From Diacronema lutheri (taxonomy: Eukaryota > Haptophyta > Pavlovophyceae > Pavlovales > Pavlovaceae), in NCBI GenBank assembly GCA_019448385.1, contig JAGTXO010000037.1, positions 310,001-374,000 on the forward strand: a DNA stretch of 64,000 bases. Reading direction: 5' to 3'. The translations under genes were made by a program, and so were the position numbers. The notes beneath the pieces were generated by a model. That model searched no databases and was not told the origin of the DNA. It saw nothing but the letters and a program-made list of their open reading frames with translations. Shown piece after piece: positions 22,001-31,890 of this stretch (the stretch's first letter is position 1; the number at the start of each line of letters is the position of its first letter).

Positions 22001-23422
22001 CGCGTGCGCCGAAGCGGCGCGCCGCGCCCTGCTGCCGTGCACCTCGTCGAAATGCGCCTCGTCCGACAGTTTGAGCCGCAGCCGGCCGGGTGGAGGCGGC
22101 TGCGCCGCGCCGGCTGCGCGCGGCCGTGCGCGCGCGGCTGTTGGTTCGAACGCGAGGCCGAGCGCGGCGAGGGCGGCCGCGTCTTCGTCGCTGTCCTCCG
22201 CCTCGCCATCGTCGAGGTGGCCGTCGCGCAGCAGATCGGCGCCTTCCGCATCCTGCGCGTCCTCTGCGTCGTCCGTGTCCCCCTCCTCCTCCTCCTCCTC
22301 CTCGCACGCCTCACCACCGCCGTGCGCCGGAGGGAGCAGCGCGCCGACCGCCGCCAGCGGTGCGAGGAGCTGTGCGGCCGCGTGCGCCGAGAAGGGGAAC
22401 GCCGCGCCGTCGGCAGCGAGCAGCGCAATGCCGCGCCGGCGGAGCGCGGCGAGCGGCGGCAGGACCGCGCCGGCCGCTGCGGACGCCGCATCCGCGGCCG
22501 CGGCTACCGCCCGATCGGAGAGGGCTGCCGACGAGACGACGGCAGGGGCGTCCGCATCGCGCGACACGTTCGGCGCGTCGGGCGGGCGGTCGGGGCTGGT
22601 GGCCGACACGGGTGCGGCGGAGAGGAGAAGCGCGTGCAGCGCGGAGCACGCCGCCGCAACGGGTCGCTCGCCCAGGCCGGCGGGCGGCATCAGATCGATG
22701 GCCACGCCTAGACTCACCTCGTCGCTGTCGCCGTGCGCGCGCTCGTGGGCGACGGGCGCGAGCGCGGCGGCGAAGTGGGGCGGAAGCGCGTGCGTCACGA
22801 AGGGCACGCGCACGCGCTCGATGCGCACGCCACACAGCGCCGCCACCGACGCGCGCAACTGGCTCGCAAAGCGGACGCGCGCGCGCTCGGGGACGGCCGC
22901 CGGCGAGCCCGGCGGCGCGGGCGGCGGCGGGCGCGCGGCGACCATGACGCGCAGGGCGCCTGCGGGAAGTGGCTCCTCGAGGCACAGGCGCGCGAGCACC
23001 CCTGCCGCGCTCGTCGGGCGCAGGCGCGCCTCGATGTGGCGCAGCACCGACTCGCCGTCGCGCTCGCCCGTGCGCAGCAGCGCGGCCACATACGCGCGCC
23101 AATCTACCAATGCCACCAACTCGCCCCCGGGCACGTGCGCGTGGGTAAGCCGCAGGTGCTCCCAGCCGAGTCGCTCAAAAGGCAATGCCGCCGCCGCGCG
23201 CACGAGCGGCTGCACGGGCGCGAGGCCGGTGCGCTGCGGGTCGAGCAGCTCGAAGATGCGCTCGGCGCGCGCGAGCTGCTCGTCGCTGTCGAGCGGCGCG
23301 CCGTGCGTGGCATCGTGACGGCCACGCCGTGCGGCGAGCGCGACGCGCGCGCGTCTGCCGCGCTGGACTGACTGCAGGCGCACCGCCGCTTCGCCCTTGA
23401 GGCGCGAGCGCAGCCCCTCCAT
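19025..23422 (-). CDS. large IQ-motif and leucine-rich-repeat protein
   Basis: Seen: exon 1 23,422-19,922; last exon 19,382-19,025; middle exon ending at 19,504 and starting at 19,751 (preferred) or 19,850, both phase 0. About 1,370 residues with the preferred model. Near the N-terminus AAVRLQSVQRGRRARVALAA is an IQ-like calmodulin-binding motif. Acidic runs follow around 22,280 and 21,500. Leucine-rich repeats lie at about 20,980-20,400 (LHSLDVSRNALTALP, LTSLDASHNQLRALPEAV, LRHLRLDGNCLTELPPEL, LALLDTSHNRLRRVP). Such LRR/IQ proteins are often cytoskeletal or ciliary scaffolds, but the role here is unknown. The middle-exon choice places the poly-C run (19,830-19,844) in the intron, as in other genes of this window. 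Confidence 0.78.
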
Positions 23423-23606
23423 GCGATGCCGATTTTGGCCGTTACGCGAGTTTGGCCGTTGCTGACGCGCTTTCGTGCAGGCGACGCTTTCGCGCGACGC
23501 GATGACACGTCAGGCACAGGTGGAATCGGGCGTCCACGGGCTGGCGTCCTGCCTGTCGGTAAGCCGCGTCCACCGTGATGCACCAAACGGATCCCAACGC
23601 GGACCG
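23423..23606. promoter_or_regulatory. upstream region of the LRR gene with a repeated TTTGGCCGTT motif
   Basis: Just upstream of the LRR-protein ATG, TTTGGCCGTT occurs twice about 20 bp apart (23,433-23,460), followed by CGACGCTTTCGCGCGACGCG and TGACACGTCA, which has an ACGT core of the bZIP-site type. That these are regulatory is inferred from position only. Confidence 0.3.
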
Positions 23607-24335
23607 TCAGCGGCCACGCGCGCTACTGTCGAGGAGCGGCATCTGAGCGGCGCGCCTGCGCACCGCCGCCGCGCGCTGGTCGTACGCGGCGAGCGTGCGC
23701 TCGGCGAGCGCGAACGCCTCGGCTGCCTCTCGTTCGTGCCGTGCCGCGCGCGAGCCCAGCGCGAGGCTGCGCGCTGCACGCACGTCGGGCAGGCCGTGCG
23801 CTTGCGGCTGGAAGGCGCTCAGCGGCACGGCGGCGCCGGGTGCGCCGGTGCCGAAGGGTGCGGGCGGTGGCCGGAGGGGCGCGAGGGCTGGCTGCGACTG
23901 CGCGAGCGACGTCGACGAGTAGCCCGTGAGCGGCGAAGGCCCCCGCGGCGGCCGCCAGCCGAGTGTGCTCGCGGTAACCGCGCCCGAGGTCAGCTGCTCC
24001 TGCTCGGCTGGCAGTGGCGCGCTGGGCTGAGCGCTCACGGCCGGAAGCAACGGGCGCTGTAACGCGCCTCGGAATGCAAAATCGCCGCGCTGCGCCAGCG
24101 CCGCAGCGCCCGGCGCGTACGCCGTGCCATGCCACCTGCCCGCGAGCGCGTCATTGGCGTTCCGCGCGAGCGCGCGCGCGAGCGCCCCGCTGCCAGGCAG
24201 CGCGCCAGGTATGCCGCCGGTGGACACAAACCCATGCGCGGTGGCGTCAGCGGCCAGCGCCTCGGCCCGTTTCTCCGCGCGAACGCGCGCCTCGAACGTG
24301 AGCGAGCGCTGCACGTCAATCTCGCGTCCGCGCAT
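23607..24335 (-). CDS. hypothetical protein, 242 residues
   Basis: Single open frame from ATG at 24,335 to 23,607; codons upstream of this ATG look non-coding. The product starts MRGREIDVQRSLTFEARVRA. It has two Ala/Arg/Glu-rich helical stretches, one at each end (EARVRAEKRAEALAADA and RHEREAAEAFALAERTLAAY), around a Pro/Ala/Gly-rich middle that is probably disordered. I recognise no domain. It lies on the same strand as the LRR gene and the small-multidrug-export-like gene, with about 180-280 bp on either side. Confidence 0.55.
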   Translation of the reverse strand: MRGREIDVQRSLTFEARVRAEKRAEALAADATAHGFVSTGGIPGALPGSGALARALARNANDALAGRWHGTAYAPGAAALAQRGDFAFRGALQRPLLPAVSAQPSAPLPAEQEQLTSGAVTASTLGWRPPRGPSPLTGYSSTSLAQSQPALAPLRPPPAPFGTGAPGAAVPLSAFQPQAHGLPDVRAARSLALGSRAARHEREAAEAFALAERTLAAYDQRAAAVRRRAAQMPLLDSSARGR

Positions 24336-24618
24336 GGCTTGCAGTCTGCACCATGCCTTGATTGAAAAAGCGGTTGAGTCTTTGAGAAATCCGTTGACTG
24401 ATGATGACGGTCGAGCTCGACTGACTCGCCCGACTCGTGCGCTCCCTACGCGCGGGCACAAGCTCTCCACCCGTCAGAGCGCGCGCGCCGAGTCGGGCCC
24501 ATCCCACTCAAAAGAGTGTGTGTGCCGAGAGGAGGATCACAGGCGCACGCCGCACCCGCGGCGCATGCGCCTCCGGGGACCGGGGGAGCAAGCCGGAGAG
24601 GGCCCGCGGACGAGGCAC

Positions 24619-25485
24619 TCACGCGCCGCCACCGCCGCGCTTGAGCAGCGTGCCCGCGCAGAAGATGGCGAGAACACCGCTGGCGACGAGCGCACCGTAC
24701 CAGCCCGCGAGCGTGAGCGCGGTCATGATCAGGCCCGCCATCAGGACGCCCGCCGAGATGGATGCGCATGCAAGGCCAAACGGCATGCCGAGTAGGTGCG
24801 CGATCATCGCGCCGGTCCAGCCGCCCGTGCCGGGGAGCGGCACGCCGACGAATACGGCGAGGCCGAGCGGCAGCGATTTCGCGTCGGCGAGCGCGCCCAT
24901 CTTGCTCCGCGCCTTGTCGAGCACAGGCGCGAGCAGCCGCTCGACCGCCGGCAGCCGGAGCGCGCCGAGCAGGCAGACGACGGCGAAGGTGTTGCCGAGC
25001 ACACAGACGATGAGCGTGCGCAGCGGTGAGACACCGAGCCAGCTGCCTACCGGCACTGCGCCGCGCAGCTCGACCACCGGCAGCATCGAGATGAGCGCGA
25101 GCACGAGCTCGTCCGGCAGCCCGCTCGAGCCGAGCTTGAGCGCGAGCTTCTGGCCGATGTGCAGCTTGGCCGCGGGCGCGCCGGCAGCGGCGACGGCCGC
25201 AGCGAGCGCAGGTCTGGCGGCGAGCAGTACCGCGCCGCCAAGCGCCACGCGCGCCGCGAGCGCCGCGCGCGCGCGCGGCGCGAGCGCGCCCACGAGCGCC
25301 GCGTCGGCGCCGATCGGCGGCGGCGCAGGCGCGACGGCCGAGACGCACGCTCGGCGCAGCAGCGCGGGCGCGGCAGGGAGCGGCGACGCAACGCGCGAGC
25401 GTAGCGCGCCGCCGGCGCGCACGGCCGCCGGCGCGTAGCCCGCGAGCGCGATCGAGACCAGAGCGAGGAGCGCGGGCGGCGCCAT
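24619..25485 (-). CDS. small multidrug export-like integral membrane protein, plastid-type leader
   Basis: Seen: 288 residues from the ATG at 25,485. The N-terminus (APPALLALVSIALAGYAPA) is a signal-peptide-like helix, followed by an Arg/Ala-rich segment. This is the two-part leader expected for a plastid behind secondary membranes. The mature part has the family signature ELRGAVPVGSWLGVSPL and FVGVPLPGTGGWTGAMIAHLLG, and ends in two hydrophobic helices. These match the bacterial/plastid COG2426 family (PF06695, small multi-drug export). Family knowledge: the function is poorly characterised despite the name. It is head-to-head with the discoidin-like gene at 25,584. Confidence 0.78.
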   Translation of the reverse strand: MAPPALLALVSIALAGYAPAAVRAGGALRSRVASPLPAAPALLRRACVSAVAPAPPPIGADAALVGALAPRARAALAARVALGGAVLLAARPALAAAVAAAGAPAAKLHIGQKLALKLGSSGLPDELVLALISMLPVVELRGAVPVGSWLGVSPLRTLIVCVLGNTFAVVCLLGALRLPAVERLLAPVLDKARSKMGALADAKSLPLGLAVFVGVPLPGTGGWTGAMIAHLLGMPFGLACASISAGVLMAGLIMTALTLAGWYGALVASGVLAIFCAGTLLKRGGGGA

Positions 25486-25583
25486 GACGTCTTGGCGGGT
25501 CTGCCAAAAAGGCGGGAAGGCATGGCCCGGCCGAGTCGTGGACCAGGGCCCGACCGCACGCCCTCTATCGACCGCACGGCCCG
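25486..25583. promoter_or_regulatory. 98-bp bidirectional promoter region
   Basis: The divergent starts at 25,485 (minus) and 25,584 (plus) leave 98 bp. It contains CATGGCCCGGCC and other GC-rich sequence; no TATA-like element. Confidence 0.4.
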
Positions 25584-27431
25584 ATGGGCGACGACGATGA
25601 CCACGGCCATCACGCGCTGCCAGCATCTTACGTGCGCCCAGCGCACACGCTCGACCCGTCGCACCGCTTCGCCTGCATGCGCGGCGCCACCGCTCGTCGC
25701 GTCCGCTCGGGCGAGCGCGCGCGCGCGCTCACTCTCGAGTCGAGCGGCGCCGACGCAGGTGGCGGGCTGATCTTCGTGACGACGGCGGAGGAGGAGTATG
25801 GGCTGTTCGGCTGCACGTCGATGAACAAGCGTCGCCGCTGGGAGGCCGTCGCGTCCCTCCTCGCCGGCTCGAGCGATCCCGTGCGGCTGAGCGGCGACTC
25901 TCGTCGTGCACGCTCGGCCGCGATTGGCGCCAGGCGCAGCGTGCGGCTCGAGCTCGACCTTCCCGTGACGGGCATGCTGCAGCCGGTTGGTGCGCCGTGG
26001 CTGTCGGCGCGTCGTGCCATCCTCGCCGCTTCGCACGGCAAGATCTTCTCGCTGCACGACGTCGAGCACGTGGCGAGCGCGGCCGAGTGGGCGCGCCTCC
26101 TCCGGCCGGCGCGCTCTGGCGCCGCGCTACCGCGCCTCCGCCCGCTGTACGTCCGGCCCGACGGCCCGCCGGATGGGCTGCGCGCAGGCAGCTCGCTGCT
26201 CGAGCAACCGGCCGTCCGCCTGCGCGCGATCGGCGTCGCAGGCACCGCGTGCGCGCGCCGTGCGACCGTGCACAGCCGGCACGACGACAACCGCTCCGCG
26301 TACTGCCCGGCGCGGCCGCGCGGCGCGTCGGCCGACGCGCCGTGCGCAGGCTGCTTCGAAGTGGACTTAGGTGCTGCGTGCGTCGTGACGCACGTGAGCA
26401 CGCGCGGCCGCTTCCCCGTCGTGCGCCTGTTCCCAACGTCGCAGGCGCTCAGGGCGTGGGATCCGACGGGCAACAGCCCATGGACGCAGCTCCCACCGCC
26501 GCTCCGCGGCCTCGTGCTGCCGGTCGCTGCGCCGAGCGAGCAGTGGACGAGCCGCTACCGCGTGCTCGCGCGCGCAGACGGTGGGCGCGCGTGGGTGTCG
26601 CTCGGTGTCTTCGCGGGCAACGTGGATGGCACGAGCGAGGTGGCTCACGCCGTCTCGCATGGTCGAGAGCCCGTGCGCGCGCGCTTTGTGCGCTTTGAGC
26701 CGCTCGCGTGGCACGGCGACGCGCCCGCTCTGCGCGTCGGCGTGTACGGCCGCAGGCTTGACGCGCCCACGCCGACGGTCGACGGCGCGAGCGCGACGCC
26801 TGCGTCCGTGCGCTACACGCTGTGCGGCGGCGCCCTGGAAGACGGCCGCCTCTTCGACGCCGCGCGTCGTGCGCAGCTCGGCACCGCCGCCGACGACGAC
26901 GACGCGCGCGCGGCGGTGCGCAGCCTCGGTCGGTACACGCGCCATGCCTACTCGCGCTTTCGCAGTAGGGCCTATAGCTGCTCGCCGCCCGCGCGGCTGC
27001 GCGGCTGCGCGCTGCTCGACGTCGCCGGCGCCGCCCTCCCGCAGTGGCAGAGCACGCGGCGCGACGCCTTCCGCGCCGCGTGCGCCGTGCGCGGGTGCGC
27101 GGTGCGCGACGCGCTGTGCGCGCTGCTGCCGTCCGGCGATGGCGATGAGGTGCGCGGGGAGGGGACGGGAGATGATACGGGAGAGGAGGGGGGGGACGCC
27201 ACGGCGGTGCCGCGCGCGCGCGCCCTCGCGAGCTGGCTGGCGGCCGCACGCGCGCCGCGCCGCGCGCCGAGGCGGAGGGGCGGTCGTTGCCGCACCGGCC
27301 GCCACAGCACTGACAAATGTGTCGACACGCACGCGGTGCCCCCCCACGGCAACGCGAGCGACAACGGCGAGAGCGACGACGACGAGTGGGTGGTCGTGCG
27401 GCCATCGGCAGGCCTCGCTGAGATTGGTTGA
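25584..27431 (+). CDS. F5/8 type C (discoidin)-like domain protein
   Basis: Single exon, 615 residues. Seen: residues about 255-390 resemble a discoidin/F5-8C jelly roll: CFEVDLGAACVVTHVSTRG, then RYRVLARADGGRAWVSLGVF, GNVDGTSEVAHA and ARFVRFEPLAWHGDAPALRV. This is the familiar order of strands ending in the conserved F-x-P-x-x-W-x-G motif. The C-terminus is acidic (SDDDEWVVV). There is no obvious signal peptide, so an intracellular role is likely. Known: such domains bind carbohydrates or lipids. The exact ligand cannot be inferred. Confidence 0.7.
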   Translation: MGDDDDHGHHALPASYVRPAHTLDPSHRFACMRGATARRVRSGERARALTLESSGADAGGGLIFVTTAEEEYGLFGCTSMNKRRRWEAVASLLAGSSDPVRLSGDSRRARSAAIGARRSVRLELDLPVTGMLQPVGAPWLSARRAILAASHGKIFSLHDVEHVASAAEWARLLRPARSGAALPRLRPLYVRPDGPPDGLRAGSSLLEQPAVRLRAIGVAGTACARRATVHSRHDDNRSAYCPARPRGASADAPCAGCFEVDLGAACVVTHVSTRGRFPVVRLFPTSQALRAWDPTGNSPWTQLPPPLRGLVLPVAAPSEQWTSRYRVLARADGGRAWVSLGVFAGNVDGTSEVAHAVSHGREPVRARFVRFEPLAWHGDAPALRVGVYGRRLDAPTPTVDGASATPASVRYTLCGGALEDGRLFDAARRAQLGTAADDDDARAAVRSLGRYTRHAYSRFRSRAYSCSPPARLRGCALLDVAGAALPQWQSTRRDAFRAACAVRGCAVRDALCALLPSGDGDEVRGEGTGDDTGEEGGDATAVPRARALASWLAAARAPRRAPRRRGGRCRTGRHSTDKCVDTHAVPPHGNASDNGESDDDEWVVVRPSAGLAEIG

Positions 27432-27484
27432 CGCTGGCAATTTATCTCTTTCGGGACGCCAGCGATGTACCACCCGTGCGCCAG

Positions 27485-27522
27485 CTCTACCGGGAGTTCT
27501 TCGATCGTCTCGCGCCGGCGCA
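27485..27522 (+). repeat. inverted fragment copy of Myb/SANT-gene coding sequence
   Basis: These 38 bp equal the reverse complement of 27,788-27,825 with one mismatch, and in the plus frame read LYREFFDRLAPAQ, against LYRELFDRLAPAQ in the neighbouring minus-strand gene. It looks like a broken piece of a related gene in opposite orientation. Confidence 0.8.
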
Positions 27523-27559
27523 GCCCCTTCCCCCTTGTGCGTCCGATGGCTAGCACCTC

Positions 27560-29409
27560 TCACCCCTGCGTCTCGCCGAGCTGGCGGCTCTCGATGTCTG
27601 CAATGTTCCTCACGATCAGCGCCGCACGCGCGAGAAAGGTCGCCCCATCGGCGGGCACGATGCCCTCTGCACGCTCGACTTCTGCGACAACATCGATGTG
27701 GCTTTTGTCCGCGCCGATCTGGTAGTACGCTCTGATCTGCTTGGAGAGCCGCGCGAGTTTCGTGCCCCCATTCGCGGCGGGTGGTGGTTGCGCCGGCGCG
27801 AGACGATCGAAGAGCTCCCGGTAGAGCGTCATCGAGGCGGCCAGCCGCCGTGCGGACGCAGCAGCGAAGACGTCGTCGAGACGCGAGAACACCTTGCCGA
27901 TCTCCTCATCCGGATAGATATATACCGAGCCAGAGGCGCGGACCGCGTTCTCCGCACGCGCAGCTTTCGCGTCGAGCGCGGCTACGCGCTTGCGGTCGGC
28001 TGCCGCAGCCTCGGTCTCCAGCTCCGTGCGCCGCTTGCTCGCGTGCGCGGCGGGCTTGGACGAGCCCGCCACCGCTGCGACCACCCCTGACCCTTTGCCG
28101 GCCACACCGCCAGTGACGTGGGGCGCTCCAAGCATGCCACCGCGCTGCGCTGCGCCTGCGGCCGGGCGCGCACGCATTTCCGAGCTGCCGCCGGCCGCGC
28201 CGGCTGCGCGACGGCGAGCGGAGGGCGCCGAGCGGGGACGAGGGTCAGCCGCGGCAAGGGCACATCAGAGATGGGCCGCAGACAAAGGGGCACAACAGGC
28301 AGTGTGTGCGTGTGTGCTGGGGGTGTGTGTGAAAAGCCACGCGCCTGGTCGCCCTCTCCCCGCTCATCGCGCAGAGGCATGCGCGCACCTGCCGCGCGCG
28401 GCATAGCAGCGCAGGGTGAGCTGTTGTTCGTTGGGATGTACTCGATCCATTGTTCGTCGGCCGACTGCCCGTCTCGGTCCTCCTCGACAGAGGGAAGAAG
28501 CCTCGCCGTCGGCGCCGGCGCATTCGCCAGGTTCTTGACGCCAGTCGCCGACGAGCAGCGCGCGGCGGGGCGCCAGTTCGGCACCGTGCCGTACATGTCC
28601 GAGAATTCGCCTAAATATCGGAACGTGTCCATGTTGCCGGCGCCGGTCGTCCTGGCCTTCTTGCTCAAGCGGAAGAGATGCGCGTGCGCATTGCCAGGGC
28701 CCTGCAAGAAGCGCTCCTTGAGCGACTCCCACTTCTTCTTCATCGACTGGCCGTCGCGCGACCACGATGGGTGCGACTCCTTGATCACGCCCGCAAAGGT
28801 GGTCCACTTGGCGAGCTGCGCGTTGGGCTTGAAGGCGCGGCCTGAGCTCTGTCGGACCTGGATGAGGTAAGCTTTGAGCACGTCGTCGTTGACGACCGAG
28901 CCCACGAGCGTGTCGGTTTCCTCCAACGTGTACTTTGGTGGCGGGCGCGATGGGCGCGCCGCACCGCTGTCCACGGCCGCCGTCGCGGCCGCGGTCGCCG
29001 CCTCGAGCGCGCGGCGCGGTGGTCGCGACTCGGCGATAACGAACGGATTGTCGATCGGAACCGCGGTCGCGACAGTGTTGAGGCGAAGAATCGCGCCGGC
29101 TGCTTCGGGCTGCGCCTGCTCTGGCGCCTGCGCCGCGCAGGTGGGCGGCAGCTGCGCAGCGCCGTGAGCCGCACCGGGTCGCGCGCGCGCGGACCATCGA
29201 ATGCGGTAGCCGCAAAACCCGTCGCATTGGCCGGCGACCGTGCCGCGACGGTCGCGCGCGTGCTCTGGGCAGGCGGATTGGTCGCACCGCCTGCCCCGCT
29301 CGTCGCCGCGCGCCGCACCATAATCCTGCGCACGCTGAGAGAATTGGCGGGAGAATGACGAATTTCTCCAGGATTTGAATTTTGGATGAGAGAATGCCGT
29401 TATGTGCAA
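27560..29409 (-). CDS. Myb/SANT-like (trihelix-type) DNA-binding protein
   Basis: Seen: two exons joined at 28,389/28,203 (185-bp intron starting GTGCGC). Exon 1 carries a Myb/SANT-like helical domain: YTLEETDTLVGSVVNDDVL, then KWTTFAGVIKESHPSW, SMKKKWESLKERFLQG and LGEFSDMYGTVPNW. Exon 2 encodes a second helical region (IGKVFSRLDDVFAAASAR, TLYRELFDRLAPAQ, ARLSKQIRAYYQIGADKS). The frame is open up to 29,409 but has no ATG in its first part, and the upstream codons look non-coding, so the true start or a 5' exon is unresolved. Such proteins act either as host regulators or as accessory proteins of DNA transposons. I see no transposase nearby, so a host gene family is preferred. Confidence 0.6.
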
Positions 29410-30749
29410 AGTAACGGCCGCGGCTGCGCACGTTGTGCTCGTCCTCGATCTCTGAGCCGCTGCGTGGTGCGTGCTGTGCTCGTCTCAAACTCCGATCTCG
29501 ACGTTGCCCTTTGTGTGATTTCCCGCGTTGCCGCCGCATCCTTCTGCCCTGGAGGACGATCGTGCTCGGGGACAGTGCGCCTCCTGCGCCGGCTCCGGAG
29601 TGAGCGACGGCTCGGACGGCGACGACTCGAATTATTGGTGCGCCTGCAGCGCCGCATTTGGCTCGAGTGACGGCTCCGCCGACTCCGTGCGTGTGGTGCA
29701 GCCGTCGGCCAGTTTCTCCCTTGCGACGACGGCTGTGCGACGACGGCTGCTCAGCGTGCCGCTGTTTCGTCCCGGCTTCTCGAGGTCGAGGGATTTCGCA
29801 CGCAGAAACTCGCGTCCCTTTCAGGCACACATCAACGCTCGCCGATGCTATTCGCTTCGCCAAGTTGAGGCCGCAATTAATAACGGCATTGCTCCTCTCG
29901 GCCGTCGGAGAGGATGCGCTCGGCATTCTCGGTCCTCGCGCAGGCGTGTCGGAGGATACGCACGGCCAACCGTAGGTCGCCCTCGCGCGTGGGCCGTCCG
30001 TCGCGCATCCGCTTTGCGCTCAACTCAAACAGCACCACGCGTAATGTTGTGTACCGCGAGGTGCTGAGCAACGTTTACCGCGAGGACACGGTGGCCGTGG
30101 CGCGCGACGAAGCCGCGATGAAGGGGGCGGCGCGCGAGCGGAGGGTGGCGGTGGCATTGGCTGGCGTGCGCGGGGGTCGCGGCGCTGGGCGCGGCGTTGG
30201 GCGCGGAGTGAGAAGCGGACGAAGTGGCGGGCGCGGTGCTATGCGCGGGCGCGGGCGAGGCGGCGGCGATTTGGTTGCCACAGAGGCAAGCGCGCCCAGC
30301 GCTCCCGTGCCGGCCGCGCAAGGCGGCGTCGGCAGTGCCAAAGGAGGCTGGGCGGCCGTTACGCGAGCGGCGCGGAACGGGCGCCTACCTGCGCGACTTT
30401 TGGTCTTCGAACGGCGCCTGTGCGCCTGCGGTTCCCGCGGGCAAACTGCCTGAGTCCGTCGGCCACGCGAAGGCTGCTGCGGCCAGGCCTGGTGTTTGCT
30501 TTCCGCCAGGCTACGTGCCGGTGCACGCGGCCGGTTCAGGCGGCGCGGGATCATGGTCGCCAGACGCCTGCCGACCCGATGATGCCTCAGCGAACGCCGC
30601 CGCTGACTTCATGGCAAGGGGGTTTGCGGACCAGCATGCTGCGAGCGAGCCGCACGCCGCGCACTCGGCCTGCGTTCCCAGGGCCAGTGGTCGTTCGGGA
30701 ATGCCTTCTTTCGGCCTTGTTGTCACAATCGTACTCTTGACTTGACTCT
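29410..30749. other. 1.3-kb gap with no convincing gene
   Basis: GC is lower here than in flanking genes. Two plus-strand open frames, 29,914-30,453 (Arg/Gly-rich middle) and 30,224-30,745, overlap in different frames. Neither shows a recognisable domain, so I do not call them genes. A short near-repeat is visible at 30,045-30,085 (GTACCGCGAGGTGCTGAGCA then TTTACCGCGAGGACACGG). Confidence 0.4.
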
Positions 30750-30763
30750 TGAGTCATGACTCA
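30750..30763. promoter_or_regulatory. 14-bp perfect palindrome TGAGTCATGACTCA at the end of a gene
   Basis: This AP-1-like palindrome overlaps the stop of the 30,754 membrane-protein gene; the preceding bases repeat the core (TTGACTTGACTCTTGAGTCA). It could be a bZIP site for a neighbour or chance. Low confidence in function; the palindrome itself is certain. Confidence 0.35.
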
Positions 30764-31830
30764 CGGGCGCTGACGTGGAGCTGACGGACGCACGCGAGCA
30801 CAAGCAGGTTGCTCGCCGTACCGGCCAGCGCGAGCAGCACCCAGCCGGCCGAGAAGGGCGGGCGCACGCCCCACGAGTGCAGCCGCATCGGCGGCGCGCC
30901 GAGCTGCGCGAGGTCATCCATGAAGCCGTACGGCCATGCGTGCGTCGGGTGCGATTTGACGCGCGGGAGGGCGCTGTCCGCGCGCTGCGCGCGCGCGCGC
31001 TCGAGCGCGACGCGACGCATCTCGTGCAGATTATACCCGATGTGGACGCTGAGCGGATAGACCGAGCCGTACGCGATGGAGACGGCGGCGAGCACGCGGA
31101 ACGGCGGCGCGAGCTGTGCAAGGAGCGGCCGGCTGCGCAGGAGGAGGAGCTCGAGCAGCGCGCACGGCACGGCCGCGCCGTGCGAATAGAGGTTGAGCGC
31201 CTTAAAGCTGCCCACGCCGCGCCGCCGCCATGGCCGCACCTCGTCCGCCTCCCACTGCGGGTGAAGCAGCGCGAGCGGGAAGAAGAACAGCGCGAGCACG
31301 AGCGCGAGCGCGCACACCCACTCCGCGTGCATGTGGCTGGCGGCGTGCAGCGCGAGCGCGGCGCGCGTCACGGAAGCTGGCAGCAGCGGCGCGACGAGCG
31401 GGTCGAGGCAAACGTCGGCGAGCGCGGAGATCGCGAGGTGTGTCGAGATGATCGCGAGGGACTGCACCGTCAAGTAGGCAAAGTGGCCGAGCACGCGGAT
31501 CGCGCGGTACTTCGCGTCGGACACGGCGGGGCATGGGCACACGAGCAGGTCGACGGCAAGCGCTGACGCCGCGCCAAGCGCGCAGAGCAGCCCGGCCGCG
31601 CCGCGCGCGAGCTGCTCGCCCGGCTGGCACGCGGCGACGAATTGGCGCGACGGCCTCGCGTCGGCGAATGCGCGCGCGGACGAGAGGAAGAGCGCTAGCA
31701 CGACGCCGAGCCCGACCGCATCGCGTCGCAGCGCCGCGTTGTGCGCGGCGAGCTCGCGCGCGGAGGGACGCCCCTCCGCATCCCACCCGCCCCGCGACAC
31801 ACCGTACAGCGTCGCCTGGAGCGCCGCCAT
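30754..31830 (-). CDS. multi-pass membrane protein, possibly FAR-17a/AIG1-like
   Basis: Single exon, about 358 residues from the ATG at 31,830. Seen: about six hydrophobic helices (AVGLGVVLALFLSSA, AGLLCALGAASALAVDLLV, HFAYLTVQSLAIISTHLAI, VCALALVLALFFFPLALL, LAAVSIAYGSVYPLSVHIGY, GWVLLALAGTASNLLVLAC). The order, helices around LYSHGAAVPCALLELLLL and ending with THAWPYGFMDDL, recalls the AIG1/FAR-17a family (membrane threonine hydrolases of fatty-acid esters in animals). The similarity is weak and the catalytic Thr/His pair is not proven. Otherwise it is an unknown membrane protein. It is head-to-head with the ubiquitin-pathway fusion gene at 31,891. Confidence 0.55.
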   Translation of the reverse strand: MAALQATLYGVSRGGWDAEGRPSARELAAHNAALRRDAVGLGVVLALFLSSARAFADARPSRQFVAACQPGEQLARGAAGLLCALGAASALAVDLLVCPCPAVSDAKYRAIRVLGHFAYLTVQSLAIISTHLAISALADVCLDPLVAPLLPASVTRAALALHAASHMHAEWVCALALVLALFFFPLALLHPQWEADEVRPWRRRGVGSFKALNLYSHGAAVPCALLELLLLRSRPLLAQLAPPFRVLAAVSIAYGSVYPLSVHIGYNLHEMRRVALERARAQRADSALPRVKSHPTHAWPYGFMDDLAQLGAPPMRLHSWGVRPPFSAGWVLLALAGTASNLLVLACVRQLHVSARES

Positions 31831-31890
31831 GTGCTTACTTAAGTAAGTAAGTACGTACCACACAGTTGAGTCGCCCAATAATCAAGTCGG
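31831..31890. promoter_or_regulatory. 60-bp bidirectional promoter with stacked AAGT/ACTT motifs
   Basis: Only 60 bp separate the divergent ATGs. Unlike the GC-rich surroundings, it contains TTACTTAAGTAAGTAAGTAC, a tandem AAGT run with the palindrome ACTTAAGT, beside GTACGTAC. The base composition makes it stand out as the probable control element. Confidence 0.5.

Noticed and set aside
19190-22160. GGTTCGA-like strings that resemble the tRNA T-loop
   Set aside because: They lie within coding sequence of the LRR gene and lack a cloverleaf around them.
27560-29409. Possible DNA transposon carrying the Myb/SANT protein
   Set aside because: No transposase frame and no convincing terminal inverted repeats with target duplications around it.
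29914-30745. Arg/Gly-rich open frames after the Myb/SANT gene
   Set aside because: Two overlapping frames with no homology and no better codon bias than chance. Kept as an unexplained gap.
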